Shown: positions 54,156 through 63,006 of the stretch, piece after piece
Position numbering within the stretch: position 1 is the stretch's first letter
Layout: every line of letters starts with the position of its first letter
Assembly: GCF_016125575.1 (NCBI RefSeq)
Contig: NZ_WGLM01000002.1
Location: forward strand, 62,001-126,000
DNA from: Limimaricola sp.
Lineage (GTDB): Bacteria > Pseudomonadota > Alphaproteobacteria > Rhodobacterales > Rhodobacteraceae
DNA: 64,000 nucleotides
Direction: 5' to 3'
The notes under the pieces: generated by a model
The model's input: only the letters and a program-made list of their open reading frames with translations
The model's database searches: none
Told to the model about the DNA's origin: nothing
Made by a program: the position numbers and the translations under genes

Positions 54156-54434
54156 ATGACGACAGCGCAGCCGATCATTGCCGAAGAACGCGCGCTCGGC
54201 CTGTCGGCGAAGGGGGATCACGGCCGGGTGCTGCGAATTGACGTCACCGACATGGCCGCCAGCCTGCCGCCGCAAGAGATCGAACGGCGTCTGATCGAGC
54301 TTGGTTTTGTCGAAGGGGCAGAGGTGCGCATCCTCCACGAGGGCCTTTTCGGCCGAGACCCGATCGCCGTCCGCGTCAATGGCGCGACGGTGGCGCTGCG
54401 CCGACGCGAGGCGATGGCAATCTTCATCGGCTAA
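54156..54434 (+). CDS. feoA: Ferrous iron transport protein FeoA
   Basis: A 92-residue cytoplasmic SH3-like protein that supports the FeoB iron channel. ALPPQEIERRLIELGFVEGA-like and AEVRILHEGLFGRDPIAVRV segments, then TVALRRREAMAIFIG, are the typical FeoA pattern (the LGF-x-G motif and the final hydrophobic strand). The ATG at 54156 is chosen over one at 54126, which would lie too close to the operator. It is separated from feoB by two lipid-metabolism genes, which is unusual. No strong ribosome site is seen. Confidence 0.92.
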   Translation: MTTAQPIIAEERALGLSAKGDHGRVLRIDVTDMAASLPPQEIERRLIELGFVEGAEVRILHEGLFGRDPIAVRVNGATVALRRREAMAIFIG

Positions 54435-54680
54435 GGGCCCTGCCGGTGATCACAAAGCAGCTTATGGCCAAGGCGCCGTAGCCTCGGTTGCGCATGGGCC
54501 GGCCCCTTGTTCGTGCGCAAAGGACTGGGATCGCGGTATTGTTTCAGGAAAACCTTGCGCAGCCGGGCGTGGCTGTGGAAGGTCAATGCGTGCCGCGCGC
54601 TTAACACCGGCGCCCCTCTGCGGGATCGCGTACCGATCTGGACGGAGGCGCGACCTGCCGCACAGCAATGGAGCCGGACC

Positions 54681-55241
54681 ATGACACGCAGTCCAACCGT
54701 CCGCATTTCCCTTGCCCTGGCGACTTGCGGGGCGCTGCTGTCGGCGCAGCCGGTTCTGGCGGCGGATACCCAAGGGTGGGACACCGCCTCGACAGCCTTC
54801 GCGCTGGGGTTGGGGGGCGTTGCGGCGTTTACGACCTATGCCCACAAGGATAGTTCCGGCGGTGTCGAGCTTGCCAAGACCGTTGGCGCCACCTTCCTGG
54901 TCACCGAGGCGCTGAAGGCGGCGATCGACGCGCCGCGGCCCGACGGCTCGGGCCATGACAGCTTTCCCTCCGGCCATACCGCGATGGCGTTTGCCGCCGC
55001 CACCTATGTCGCGACCCGCTACGGCGACCAGATGGGCCCTTATGTGCCCTATCTCTACGGCGTTGCGGCGTTGACGGGACTTGGGCGTGTCGAAGCCGAC
55101 AAACATTATCTGGGTGATGTTGTGGCCGGTGCCGCCCTTGGTTGGGGCTTGGCGCGATTGTTCACCACCCCGCGAAACGCCGAGCTTGCGATCACGCCCA
55201 CGGCGACGGGGGCCTCTGCTACCTACACCTTGCATTTCTGA
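54681..55241 (+). CDS. PAP2-family phosphatase
   Basis: A 186-residue membrane or periplasmic phosphatase with a signal-like N-terminus (SLALATCGALLSAQPVLAAD). The acid-phosphatase motifs are partly shortened: KAAIDAPRPDGSG (KxxxxxxRP), then DSFPSGHTAMAF (PSGH) and GRVEADKHYLGDVVAG (SRxxxxxHxxxD), so all catalytic residues (K, R, H, R, H, D) are there. Substrate may be phosphatidate, undecaprenyl pyrophosphate or a lipid A phosphate. The ATG at 54681 has GGAG eight bases upstream. It precedes dgkA by seven bases and the two together suggest interconversion of diacylglycerol and phosphatidate. The 246 bases before it hold nothing I can recognise. Confidence 0.85.
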   Translation: MTRSPTVRISLALATCGALLSAQPVLAADTQGWDTASTAFALGLGGVAAFTTYAHKDSSGGVELAKTVGATFLVTEALKAAIDAPRPDGSGHDSFPSGHTAMAFAAATYVATRYGDQMGPYVPYLYGVAALTGLGRVEADKHYLGDVVAGAALGWGLARLFTTPRNAELAITPTATGASATYTLHF

Positions 55242-55248
55242 GCGCGCG

Positions 55249-55617
55249 ATGCGGCTGCTTCGCGAAAGAGCCAGGTCTTTTCGTCATGCCTTTCGCGGGC
55301 TGGGATTATTGCTGCGCCAGCCAAATGCCGTCATCCATTTGCTGGCCGCTTTTGCGACGATCGGGTTGGCGGCCTTTTTGCGGGTGCGCGGGGGCGACTG
55401 GATCGCGCTGATTTTCGCCATCACACTCGTGCTGGCAGCCGAGGCGATTAACACCGCGCTGGAACGGGTCGTGGACCTTGCCAGCCCCGAATGGAGCGCC
55501 TTGGCACGCGATGCGAAAGATCTGGCCGCCGCCTGCGTCCTTGTCTGTGCCATCGGCGCCGTCTGCATTGGTCTAATCGTGTTCTGGCCCTACCTCGTTG
55601 CATCCGCAGCCGGCTGA
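55249..55617 (+). CDS. dgkA: Diacylglycerol kinase, DgkA type
   Basis: A 122-residue inner-membrane kinase with three helices. FRHAFRGLGLLLRQPNAVIH is the N-terminal amphipathic part, and AAEAINTALERVVDLAS with ARDAKDLAAACVLVCAI holds the family signature (E-x-x-N-T-x-x-E-x-x-x-D and the AKD motif). It phosphorylates diacylglycerol, recycling lipid from membrane-derived glucan or LPS modification. The gene follows the PAP2 gene by seven bases. Sitting between feoA and feoB, this pair looks like an insertion into the iron locus. Confidence 0.93.
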   Translation: MRLLRERARSFRHAFRGLGLLLRQPNAVIHLLAAFATIGLAAFLRVRGGDWIALIFAITLVLAAEAINTALERVVDLASPEWSALARDAKDLAAACVLVCAIGAVCIGLIVFWPYLVASAAG

Positions 55618-55653
55618 CGCAGTGACGCTCTCCGGTACGTGACCGGAATCAAA

Positions 55654-55672
55654 CTTGACTGTATTGATCAAG
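55654..55672. promoter_or_regulatory. Second Iron-Rhodo-box-like operator, before feoB
   Basis: CTTGACTGTATTGATCAAG has the same CTTGA-N9-TCAAG form as the site at feoA. Of the 28 bases from ACTTGAC through the TATA element, 22 are identical in both copies, and TATAAA again lies 14 bases after TTGACT. It should give feoB its own iron control. Confidence 0.75.
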
Positions 55673-55715
55673 AATATAAAGGTGCCCGCCGAACCGTTGT
55701 GGATGACATCAGAGC

Positions 55716-55808
55716 ATGCTCAGCAAAGCCCAACTGAGCCCGCAAGAGGTGCGTATCCAGCACGAGGGCCCATTCCGCCGCGAGGCGATGGCGATCTTTA
55801 TCGGCTGA
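55716..55808 (+). pseudogene. Internally deleted feoA remnant
   Basis: An open frame of 30 codons reading MLSKAQLSPQ then EVRIQHEGPF and RREAMAIFIG, stop. The intact FeoA has EVRILHEGLF and RREAMAIFIG separated by 17 more residues, so this is a FeoA with its start region replaced and the middle deleted; the DNA of the shared ends is nearly the same. It ends one base before an ATG in frame with feoB (TGACATG). It follows the second operator, as intact feoA follows the first. It could still serve as a leader that couples translation to feoB. Confidence 0.75.
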
Positions 55809-55857
55809 CATGGCCGGCCCGCCGAAGCGGGCACTGGAACAAGGGACGGCATATTCG

Positions 55858-57744
55858 ATGGACGACCTGAGCCAGGCCCGCACGTGGCGCTTTGCCATCG
55901 TGGGTGCGCCGAACTGCGGCAAGACGGCGCTGTTCAACGCGCTGACCGGCGGACGTCAGAAGGTCGGCAACTATTCCGGCGTCACCGTCGAACGCAAGCT
56001 GGGCACAGCCGTGACCCCGACCGGCACCCGCATCGACGTCGTTGACCTGCCCGGCACCTATTCGCTGCGCGCCCGCAGTCCCGACGAAGAGGTGACGCGC
56101 GACGTCGTGATGGGCGCGCGCCCGGACGAGCCTGCGCCCGACATGCTGATCGTGGTGGCCGATGCCACCTCGCTGCGCGCCGGTCTGCGGCTTGCGCTCG
56201 AGGTTCAGCGCGTGGGGCGTCCGACAATGCTGGTTCTCAACATGATCGACATCGCCCGCCACCGTGGCATCGGCATCGACGAGGCAGCATTGGCAGCAAC
56301 GTTGGGCATGCCGGTCGTCTCGGCAACTTCTGTGCGGCGTGGCGGGCTCGATGCGCTGTGGGCCGCACTTGACGGCATCATCGCCGGGGGCATCGCCCCG
56401 GCGGGCCCCAACACATGGGAAGCACCCGGCGCGCTGCAATTGCGCCGCCTGCAGGGCGAAGCGGACCGTCTGATCGCCGCGGCGGTCACGGCGCCTGCCC
56501 GGCCCGACACGCTTACCGGTCGGGTCGATGCGGTGTTGTTGCACCCCGTGGCGGGGTTGCTGATCTTGCTGGCGCTGCTGTTCGTGATGTTTCAAGCCGT
56601 CTTTGTCGGCGCCGCCCCCCTGATGAACCTGATCTCGGCAGGCTTTGACGGGCTGGCCGGGCTGGCGCGGGCGGTGCTGCCACCCGGACTGTTGCTAAGC
56701 TTTGTGCAGAACGGCCTGATCTCGGGCGTGGGCAGCGTGCTGGTCTTCCTGCCGCAAATCCTGATCCTCTTCCTCTTCATCCTGCTGCTCGAAGACCTGG
56801 GATACATGGCGCGCGCGGCCTTCCTGATGGACAAGATCATGGGCGGGGCGGGGCTGCATGGCCGCGCCTTCATCCCGTTGTTGTCCTCTTTCGCCTGCGC
56901 GATCCCCGGCATCATGGCCGCCCGCGTGATCGACAGCCGCCGCGACCGGTTGACGACCATCCTTGTCGCGCCGCTGATGACCTGCTCGGCGCGCATCCCG
57001 GTTTATACACTGATCATCGGCGCCTTCATCCCGGCGCGGCAGGTCGCGGGGCTCTTCAGCCTGCAGGGGCTGGTGATGTTCGGGCTTTATGCTGCCGGCA
57101 TCGCCTCGGCGCTGGGCGTGTCCTTTGCCGCGAAGTTCCTGTTCTGGCGTCGCCAGCCATCGCCGCCCTTCATGCTGGACCTGCCCGATTACAAGATGCC
57201 CCGCCCGCGCAACATCGGTCTTGGGCTGATGACGCGGGTGCGGGTGTTCCTGCGCCGTGCGGGCACCACGATTTTTTCGATGATGGTGGTGATCTGGGTG
57301 CTGGCAAGTTTTCCCGCCGCACCGCCGGGCACGACCGATCCGGCGATCTTCCACAGCTTCGCCGCGATGATCGGCCGCGCGATCGAGCCGGTCCTCGCCC
57401 CGATCGGGTTCAACTGGCAGATCAGCATGGCCCTTGTCCCCGGCATGGCCGCGCGCGAGGTCGCAGTTGCCGCGTTGGGCACCGTCTATGCCATCCAGGG
57501 CGGCGGCGGCGATGACCCGATGCTGGTGGGCCACGTGCTGGCCCAGAACTGGAGCCTTGCGACCGCGCTGTCGCTGCTGGTCTGGTACATCTTCGCACCG
57601 CAATGCGCCTCGACGCTGGCTGTGATCCGGCGCGAAACGGGCGGCTGGCGCTGGATGTGGGTCACCTTCGGCTACATGCTGGCGCTGGCCTATGCAGGGT
57701 CTTTCCTGACCTACAACATCGCCTTGGCGTTCGGCGCAGGCTGA
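55858..57744 (+). CDS. feoB: Ferrous iron transporter FeoB
   Basis: A 628-residue GTP-dependent Fe(II) importer of the inner membrane. The G domain has G1 GAPNCGKTALFNALTG, NYSGVTVE (G2), DLPGTYSL (G3) and NMIDIA (G4). After a short GDI region come two inverted Gate parts: LISGVGSVLVFLPQILILFL and ISMALVPGMAAREVAVAALG, with the conserved cysteine in SSFACAIPGIMAAR. It is shorter than the 770-residue E. coli protein, mainly in the linker and C-terminus. The ATG at 55858 has AAGGGACGG upstream; an in-frame ATG at 55810 next to the feoA remnant stop is an alternative. Confidence 0.95.
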   Translation: MDDLSQARTWRFAIVGAPNCGKTALFNALTGGRQKVGNYSGVTVERKLGTAVTPTGTRIDVVDLPGTYSLRARSPDEEVTRDVVMGARPDEPAPDMLIVVADATSLRAGLRLALEVQRVGRPTMLVLNMIDIARHRGIGIDEAALAATLGMPVVSATSVRRGGLDALWAALDGIIAGGIAPAGPNTWEAPGALQLRRLQGEADRLIAAAVTAPARPDTLTGRVDAVLLHPVAGLLILLALLFVMFQAVFVGAAPLMNLISAGFDGLAGLARAVLPPGLLLSFVQNGLISGVGSVLVFLPQILILFLFILLLEDLGYMARAAFLMDKIMGGAGLHGRAFIPLLSSFACAIPGIMAARVIDSRRDRLTTILVAPLMTCSARIPVYTLIIGAFIPARQVAGLFSLQGLVMFGLYAAGIASALGVSFAAKFLFWRRQPSPPFMLDLPDYKMPRPRNIGLGLMTRVRVFLRRAGTTIFSMMVVIWVLASFPAAPPGTTDPAIFHSFAAMIGRAIEPVLAPIGFNWQISMALVPGMAAREVAVAALGTVYAIQGGGGDDPMLVGHVLAQNWSLATALSLLVWYIFAPQCASTLAVIRRETGGWRWMWVTFGYMLALAYAGSFLTYNIALAFGAG

Positions 57745-57757
57745 GGCGGCGGGCCCG

Positions 57758-58708
57758 TTAGAACCACTGCCCCGGCTCCATCAGGCCAAGGTCCAGCAAC
57801 TGCTGCGAATGCCAGGTGAAGCGGGTGGAGTTGTGCCAGCGGAACGTTTGGATGTCGAAGGTCGAGCCCGGATTGCGCTTAAGCGCCTTGGCGGTGCGGA
57901 ACGAACAGATCGCCGCCGTCAGGTTGTGGTGCCACGGGCAGGCGTAGGTGTTGTATTCCTCGTCGGTGAAGGTGTGATCGGGGCGGAGCTTCAGCCCGGG
58001 CTTGGCGCGAAATAGCCCGACCCGGTCGATCCGCCGGCTGGCCCGCGGGATATGCTCTTCGAAGCGCCAGCGCAGCCCGCCGAAGAAATCCAGCTGCCGC
58101 TCCAGCGGGTTTCCGTCGGGGCCCTTGCGGGCCAGCGCGTAATACCCCGACCTGTCAAGATGCGCATCGGTCAGCGAGACCGCGCCGGGATGTGCATCCA
58201 GATCGCCGGCGTAAAGATCGACCACGTAGGTCAGGATCGTGTCGCGCCGCTCTTCCATGTTGAAGGTCAGCATCTCGCCCACACCGCGATGTTCGCAGAA
58301 CGGGAAGAACAGGTATTCGGCGTTGTAGCAGTAATAGAACCAGACATCGGGCGCGGCGGCGGTAATACGGTTGACCGCGCCAACCAGCGCGCCTTCGGCG
58401 AGCGTGTCGTGATCAATGCGCAGCACCCGACCCGCCGGATCACCCGGAACTTCGACGGCTGGCGGCGCCAGCACGATCAGCTTGCGGAAGCCGGAATCGA
58501 GGTGGTGGCGGATTGTCGAGCCAACCTCGACATCGTCCTCGACGAAGATCAGGCACAGCGGCCCCTTCACCAGCGCCGATTTCCCGCGGGCAAGGAACTC
58601 GGCAAGACTGCCAAAGCGTTCGGCAGCGACGCCGGCGTTTGGCATCGGTGCGGGAACCGGGCCGCGCGGACCCGTTCCAATCGCTGTCTTGGCGGAAAGG
58701 TCGTTCAT
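57758..58708 (-). CDS. Glycosyltransferase-like protein, function uncertain
   Basis: A 316-residue soluble protein. After a Pro/Ala-rich start, CLIFVEDDVEVGSTIRHHLD and FRKLIVLAPPAVEV look like the first strands of a GT-A type nucleotide-sugar fold, and EDD could be a DxD-like metal site. Further conserved-looking segments are VWFYYCYNAEYLFFPFCEHR and DFFGGLRWRFEEHIPRASRR. Similar proteins in this group are, from memory, annotated as family 2 glycosyltransferases; I could not confirm this. The ATG at 58708 is preferred, with the frame open to 58762. Its stop faces the feoB stop 13 bases away. Confidence 0.55.
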   Translation of the reverse strand: MNDLSAKTAIGTGPRGPVPAPMPNAGVAAERFGSLAEFLARGKSALVKGPLCLIFVEDDVEVGSTIRHHLDSGFRKLIVLAPPAVEVPGDPAGRVLRIDHDTLAEGALVGAVNRITAAAPDVWFYYCYNAEYLFFPFCEHRGVGEMLTFNMEERRDTILTYVVDLYAGDLDAHPGAVSLTDAHLDRSGYYALARKGPDGNPLERQLDFFGGLRWRFEEHIPRASRRIDRVGLFRAKPGLKLRPDHTFTDEEYNTYACPWHHNLTAAICSFRTAKALKRNPGSTFDIQTFRWHNSTRFTWHSQQLLDLGLMEPGQWF

Positions 58709-58838
58709 CGGCGGATGCCTGGCCTCGCTTTTGCGTGCAGGATTGGGTAAATCCCCCTCCATTGCAAGTAGCGGTGCCGGCCTGTAGGACGCCCTGTCAG
58801 CCCTTCACTTGTCTGCCCGCCGCCGAAAGGTTCGCCCG

Positions 58839-60155
58839 ATGTCCGCGCCAAAGAAGCTTTTCATCAAGACCTATGGCTGCCAGATGAACGTCTATGACAG
58901 CGAGCGCATGGCCGAGGCGCTGGCGGTGTCGGGCTATGCCCGCACCGAGACGCAGGATGACGCGGACCTCATCCTGCTCAATACTTGCCATATCCGCGAA
59001 AAGGCCTCGGAAAAGGTGTTCTCCGAACTGGGGCGCCTGCGGGCCCTGAAAGACGAACGGCCTGACTTGAAGGTGGGTGTAGCGGGCTGCGTCGCGCAGG
59101 CCGAGGGCGACGAGATCATGCGTCGCGCGCCGGTTGTCGATCTTGTCGTCGGCCCGCAAAGTTATCATCGCCTGCCCGCGATGGAAGAGGCGGTGCAGAA
59201 GGGCGCGCGCGCCATCGACACCGACTTTCCCGCCGAGGACAAGTTCACCGTTCTGGCCGGCCGCCCCAAGGCCGCGCGTGGACCGACGGCGTTTCTGACC
59301 GTGCAGGAGGGCTGCGACAAGTTCTGCGCGTTCTGCGTGGTGCCCTATACGCGTGGGGCCGAGGTCAGCCGTCCGGCCGACCGTATCCTGCGAGAGGCGC
59401 AGGAGTTGGCCGCTTCGGGCGTCCGCGAGATTACCCTTCTGGGCCAGAACGTGAATGCCTATCACGGCCACCCCGGGGGCCTTGCCGGACTTGTCGAGGC
59501 GCTTTCGGGCATCGAGGGTCTGGACCGGCTGCGCTACACCACCTCACATCCAAATGACATGGATGACGCGCTGATCGCGGCGCACGGCAACCAGCCCAAG
59601 CTGATGCCGTACCTGCACCTTCCGGTGCAATCGGGCAGTGACCGCATTCTCAAGGCGATGAACCGCAAGCATACGGCGGATCAATACCTTGCATTGGTCG
59701 AGCGCCTGCGCGCCGCGCGGCCCGATCTTTTGCTGTCGTCAGATTTCATCGTGGGATTCCCGGGCGAGACCGAGGCCGAATTTGAAGAAACGCTGGCGCT
59801 GATCCGCACCGTTGGATTCGGCGCGGCCTATTCTTTCAAGTATTCGCCGCGCCCCGGCACGCCCGCGGCCGAGCGGCCCGCGCTGCCCGACGAGGTGGCC
59901 GACGATCGCCTGCAACGCCTGCAATCCCTGATCACCGCGCAGCAACATGCAGCGCAGGAGGCGATGATCGGCCGCGAGGTCGAGGTGCTGTTCGAGAAAC
60001 CCGGCCGCATGCCCGGCCAGCTGACCGGCAAATCGGGACACCTTCACCCGGTCCATGTCACGACCGACCAATTGCGAGTCGGCGATATTGCCCGGGTGCG
60101 GATTACTGGAAGCGGTCCGAACTCGCTTTCCGGGGTCGCGACAATACCTGCGTAA
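58839..60155 (+). CDS. miaB: tRNA 2-methylthio-N6-isopentenyladenosine synthase MiaB
   Basis: A 438-residue radical-SAM methylthiotransferase that modifies A37 of tRNAs reading U-starting codons, such as the tRNA-Leu(UAA) in this window. The N-terminal MTTase domain has [21 protein letters not shown] and [10 protein letters not shown], giving the three cysteines of one cluster. The radical-SAM motif is [17 protein letters not shown], and [14 protein letters not shown] and a C-terminal TRAM domain ([20 protein letters not shown]) follow. The start [15 protein letters not shown] has GAAAGG at correct spacing; a longer reading from 58809 is unlikely. All three parts are complete. Confidence 0.97.
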   Translation: MSAPKKLFIKTYGCQMNVYDSERMAEALAVSGYARTETQDDADLILLNTCHIREKASEKVFSELGRLRALKDERPDLKVGVAGCVAQAEGDEIMRRAPVVDLVVGPQSYHRLPAMEEAVQKGARAIDTDFPAEDKFTVLAGRPKAARGPTAFLTVQEGCDKFCAFCVVPYTRGAEVSRPADRILREAQELAASGVREITLLGQNVNAYHGHPGGLAGLVEALSGIEGLDRLRYTTSHPNDMDDALIAAHGNQPKLMPYLHLPVQSGSDRILKAMNRKHTADQYLALVERLRAARPDLLLSSDFIVGFPGETEAEFEETLALIRTVGFGAAYSFKYSPRPGTPAAERPALPDEVADDRLQRLQSLITAQQHAAQEAMIGREVEVLFEKPGRMPGQLTGKSGHLHPVHVTTDQLRVGDIARVRITGSGPNSLSGVATIPA

Positions 60156-60336
60156 TCGCGCGAACTGTTCGCCGAATCAGAACGATCGAAATTCGGCCCG
60201 ATGGCATTGTGGCCGGATTGTGGCACCTTTCCCCGATTTCGGCTTCACAGCCGCGCTCTTGTTGCTAAGGTATCTCAAGAGCGTAAGCTCAAGAACACGA
60301 TCGAAAAAGATCGACAGGGTATGTGGGGGCTTACCG

Positions 60337-60924
60337 ATGAAGATGTCGGCATTTGGCAAGTGGGCAGCGTCCGTGATGGCGGCGCTTGCAGCTTGTTTCG
60401 TATTTGCAACCGCGGCTCATGCGGACGGGGCAGCTGCCGCGCCCACCGCACCGACCGTCGCGGGTCATATCAACTGGGGTATCTGGGTCGACGCCGATGG
60501 CTGCCAACACTGGTGGGCCGACGGCGGGGTCGAGGGCTATATGGTTGACCGGGTGGATCCCAAGACGGGCCATCCGATCTGCGCTACAGTCAACCGCTGC
60601 TTCGTGGGCAACACCGATCAGCTGTTCGACACTGACAGTTCGCACCTGACGCCGGCGGCCGTCACGCGTCTCAAGCAATTCTTCGAGACTGCGGGTGCCT
60701 TTGGCTATGCCGTTTACGGGCATACCGACAGCCGGGCCTCGGACGCCTACAACATCGGGCTGTCGCAGCGACGCGCCAAGGCGGTGGCGGATGTCGGCAG
60801 GTCAGTCGGGGCACCCATCGTGCGCGAGATCGGCTATGGCGAGCGCCAGCCGATCGCCACGAACGCAACCCCCGAGGGCATGCAGCTCAACCGTCGCGTC
60901 GAAATTGTCTGCTACACATGGTGA
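60337..60924 (+). CDS. Exported OmpA-family protein with N-terminal GCQxWxxDxGVEGY motif
   Basis: A 195-residue protein. The signal peptide is MKMSAFGKWAASVMAALAAC with cleavage after TAAHA. Residues about 40-80 form a small domain (WVDADGCQHWWADGGVEGYM, then GHPIC) with two cysteines. The rest is an OmpA C-terminal peptidoglycan-binding domain: FDTDSSHLTPAAVTRLKQF, YAVYGHTDSRASDAYNIGLS and RRAKAV, then LNRRVEIVCY. The domain carries the TDxxG/D and R residues that bind meso-diaminopimelate. GGGGG precedes the ATG. The next gene shares its small domain, so the two are probably partners in the envelope. Confidence 0.85.
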   Translation: MKMSAFGKWAASVMAALAACFVFATAAHADGAAAAPTAPTVAGHINWGIWVDADGCQHWWADGGVEGYMVDRVDPKTGHPICATVNRCFVGNTDQLFDTDSSHLTPAAVTRLKQFFETAGAFGYAVYGHTDSRASDAYNIGLSQRRAKAVADVGRSVGAPIVREIGYGERQPIATNATPEGMQLNRRVEIVCYTW

Positions 60925-60929
60925 TCAAG

Positions 60930-61286
60930 ATGAATGCATTTGGCGCGAAGCTTGCAGTTCTGGGGGCGGCCGCCATGCTGGCAGGCTGTGCCGAGGGTCC
61001 GCTGGGCGGCCTGACGCCCTATCAACAGGGTGGCCTGATTGCCACCAACCACGATACCGGCATCGACCAGGCTCCGCTGGTCAACGGCGAGGCCGCCATC
61101 GCCTATGACGGCGACGGTTGCCAGGTCTGGATCAAGGATGACGGGGTCGAGGGCTATTCCGGCCGTCGGTTCGACAACCGCTCGGGGCTGCCGATCTGCA
61201 ACAACCTTTATCCGCCGGGCACGGTGGTCGGCAATTACCAGGACCAGGCCGCCCCGATCCGCGACTGGGTGCCGCGCAATCCATGA
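60930..61286 (+). CDS. Lipoprotein sharing the GCQxWxxDxGVEGY motif
   Basis: A 118-residue protein with a lipoprotein signal (MNAFGAKLAVLGAAAMLAGC, lipobox LAGC, lipidated cysteine followed by AEG). Residues about 50-85 read AYDGDGCQVWIKDDGVEGYS and RSGLPIC, matching the small domain of the preceding OmpA-type protein. The rest is a short tail ending RDWVPRNP. It starts six bases after the previous stop (an ATG at 60918, overlapping that stop, is an alternative). Related proteins are common in Rhodobacterales and have no known function. Confidence 0.8.
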   Translation: MNAFGAKLAVLGAAAMLAGCAEGPLGGLTPYQQGGLIATNHDTGIDQAPLVNGEAAIAYDGDGCQVWIKDDGVEGYSGRRFDNRSGLPICNNLYPPGTVVGNYQDQAAPIRDWVPRNP

Positions 61287-61307
61287 TCGACGGCAACCTG
61301 ATTGCTC

Positions 61308-61344
61308 AAGGCCGCGGCATTGCCCGCGGCCTTTTGCCTTTTTG
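61308..61344 (+). terminator. Rho-independent terminator after the lipoprotein gene
   Basis: AAGGCCGCGG (61308-61317) and CCGCGGCCTT (61324-61333) pair perfectly over a CATTGC loop, followed by TTGCCTTTTTGC. It closes the OmpA-lipoprotein unit before phoH. Confidence 0.8.
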
Positions 61345-61447
61345 CATCGGCCGGATGTCGCCTCTTCGTGACATTGACCTGCAACAGCTTGTGTATCCGG
61401 CGCCAAGTCGCCACGATTGTCCCAACACCTGAGCCGAGGAGTTCTGT

Positions 61448-62461
61448 TTGGCCACCAGCATCCTGACCCCGCACCGCACCGCGCCCGATAATTCCGAAAC
61501 GGTGCTGGAATTTCCGGACAACTTCCTGCTGATCGACCTGTGCGGGGAATATGACAGGAACCTGGCCGATATCGAACACCGACTCAGCGTCCAGATCCTG
61601 CGCCGCGGCAATCGTCTGAGCGTGATCGGCGATGCCGAGGCGCGCGCTAGCGCCGGCGACGTGCTTCACGCGCTTTACCATCGCCTCGAATCAGGACGCG
61701 GGATCGAACCCGGCGACATCGACCGCGAATTGCGGATGGGCGGCGCGGAGCAGGGGACAGGGACCCTTGCCGGCGATCAGAAGGAACTTTTCGGCGCCGG
61801 CCGGATCGAGATCAACACCCGCAAGAAACTGGTAGAGCCACGGACCGAGGCGCAGAAGGCCTATGTCCGCGCCCTTTACGAGAACGAGTTGTGCTTCGGC
61901 ATTGGCCCCGCCGGCACCGGCAAGACCTATCTTGCCGTCGCGGTAGGCGTGAACATGTTCATCGGCGGCCATGTCGACCGCATCATTCTCAGTCGTCCCG
62001 CGGTCGAGGCGGGCGAACGGCTGGGTTTCCTGCCCGGCGACATGAAGGACAAGGTCGACCCTTACATGCAGCCGCTTTACGACGCACTGAACGATTTCCT
62101 GCCGGGGAAGATGACGGCCAAGCTGATCGAGGAAAAGAAGATCGAGATCGCGCCGCTGGCCTTCATGCGCGGCCGGACCCTGTCCAATGCCTTCGTGGTA
62201 CTGGACGAGGCGCAGAACGCGACAAGTATGCAGATGAAGATGTTCCTGACGCGACTGGGCGAAGGCAGCCGCATGGTGATCACCGGCGACCGCACCCAGG
62301 TCGATCTGCCGCGCGGTATGCCATCGGGGCTGGCCGATGCCGAGCGCATCCTCAAGGGCATCGACAAGATCAGCTTTAACTATTTCACCGCCAAGGACGT
62401 CGTGCGTCATCCTCTGGTTGCCGCGATCATTGGGGCCTACGAGGCCGAGGGCGGCGTCTGA
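61448..62461 (+). CDS. PhoH-family ATPase / RNA-helicase-like protein
   Basis: A 337-residue cytoplasmic NTPase. After an N-terminal region of about 110 residues comes the PhoH domain with Walker A GIGPAGTGKTYLAVAVG, RIILSRPAVEAGERLGFLPG and Walker B AFVVLDEAQNAT, then MVITGDRTQVDLPRGMPSGL. The start is a TTG at 61448 with GAGGAG seven bases upstream. It is adjacent to ybeY as in most alphaproteobacteria, and proteins of this family are thought to act on RNA with YbeY. It is the first gene of the phoH-ybeY-corC-lnt operon. Confidence 0.95.
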   Translation: MATSILTPHRTAPDNSETVLEFPDNFLLIDLCGEYDRNLADIEHRLSVQILRRGNRLSVIGDAEARASAGDVLHALYHRLESGRGIEPGDIDRELRMGGAEQGTGTLAGDQKELFGAGRIEINTRKKLVEPRTEAQKAYVRALYENELCFGIGPAGTGKTYLAVAVGVNMFIGGHVDRIILSRPAVEAGERLGFLPGDMKDKVDPYMQPLYDALNDFLPGKMTAKLIEEKKIEIAPLAFMRGRTLSNAFVVLDEAQNATSMQMKMFLTRLGEGSRMVITGDRTQVDLPRGMPSGLADAERILKGIDKISFNYFTAKDVVRHPLVAAIIGAYEAEGGV

Positions 62462-62466
62462 GCGCG

Positions 62467-62970
62467 ATGACCGTCGATTGTATGGTGGAAGACCCGCGCT
62501 GGGAGGCGCTGGAAATCGAGGCGCTGGCCGAAACAGCCATATGTGCCACGCTGGAGCGGCTGGGGCTTGAACCTTCGGTTTTCGAGGTCAGCCTGATGGT
62601 CTGTGACGATGCGCGCATCAGCGCGCTCAACGCCGATTTCCGTGGCAAGCCAACGCCGACAAACGTCCTGAGCTGGCCCTCCGAGGAGCGCGGTGCCGAG
62701 ACGCCCGGTGAAATGCCGCATCCGCCCGCGCCCGAAGATTTTGGCCCGACCGAGCTGGGCGATATCGCGTTGGCCTATGACACTTGCGTGGCCGAGGCTG
62801 CCGCGGCGGACAAGCCGCTGGCAGACCACGCAACCCATCTGCTGGTCCACGGCACGCTGCATCTGTTGGGCTTTGATCACATACGCGAGGCAGATGCGGT
62901 CCTGATGGAGGGTCTGGAGACGGAAATCCTTGGCAAGCTGGGCCTTGCCGACCCATATTCGCAAGCGTAA
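62467..62970 (+). CDS. ybeY: Endoribonuclease YbeY
   Basis: A 167-residue metal-dependent RNase that matures 16S rRNA 3' ends and helps ribosome quality control. The zinc motif HGTLHLLGFDH (HxxxHxxxxDH) is intact at about residues 130-140. NADFRGKPTPTNVLSWP is the other family signature. Starts five bases after the phoH stop and ends 36 bases before corC, so the genes are surely cotranscribed. Confidence 0.95.
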   Translation: MTVDCMVEDPRWEALEIEALAETAICATLERLGLEPSVFEVSLMVCDDARISALNADFRGKPTPTNVLSWPSEERGAETPGEMPHPPAPEDFGPTELGDIALAYDTCVAEAAAADKPLADHATHLLVHGTLHLLGFDHIREADAVLMEGLETEILGKLGLADPYSQA

Positions 62971-63006
62971 TGACGCGATCCTGATCGCGATCCGAGGTAG
63001 GAGAAG

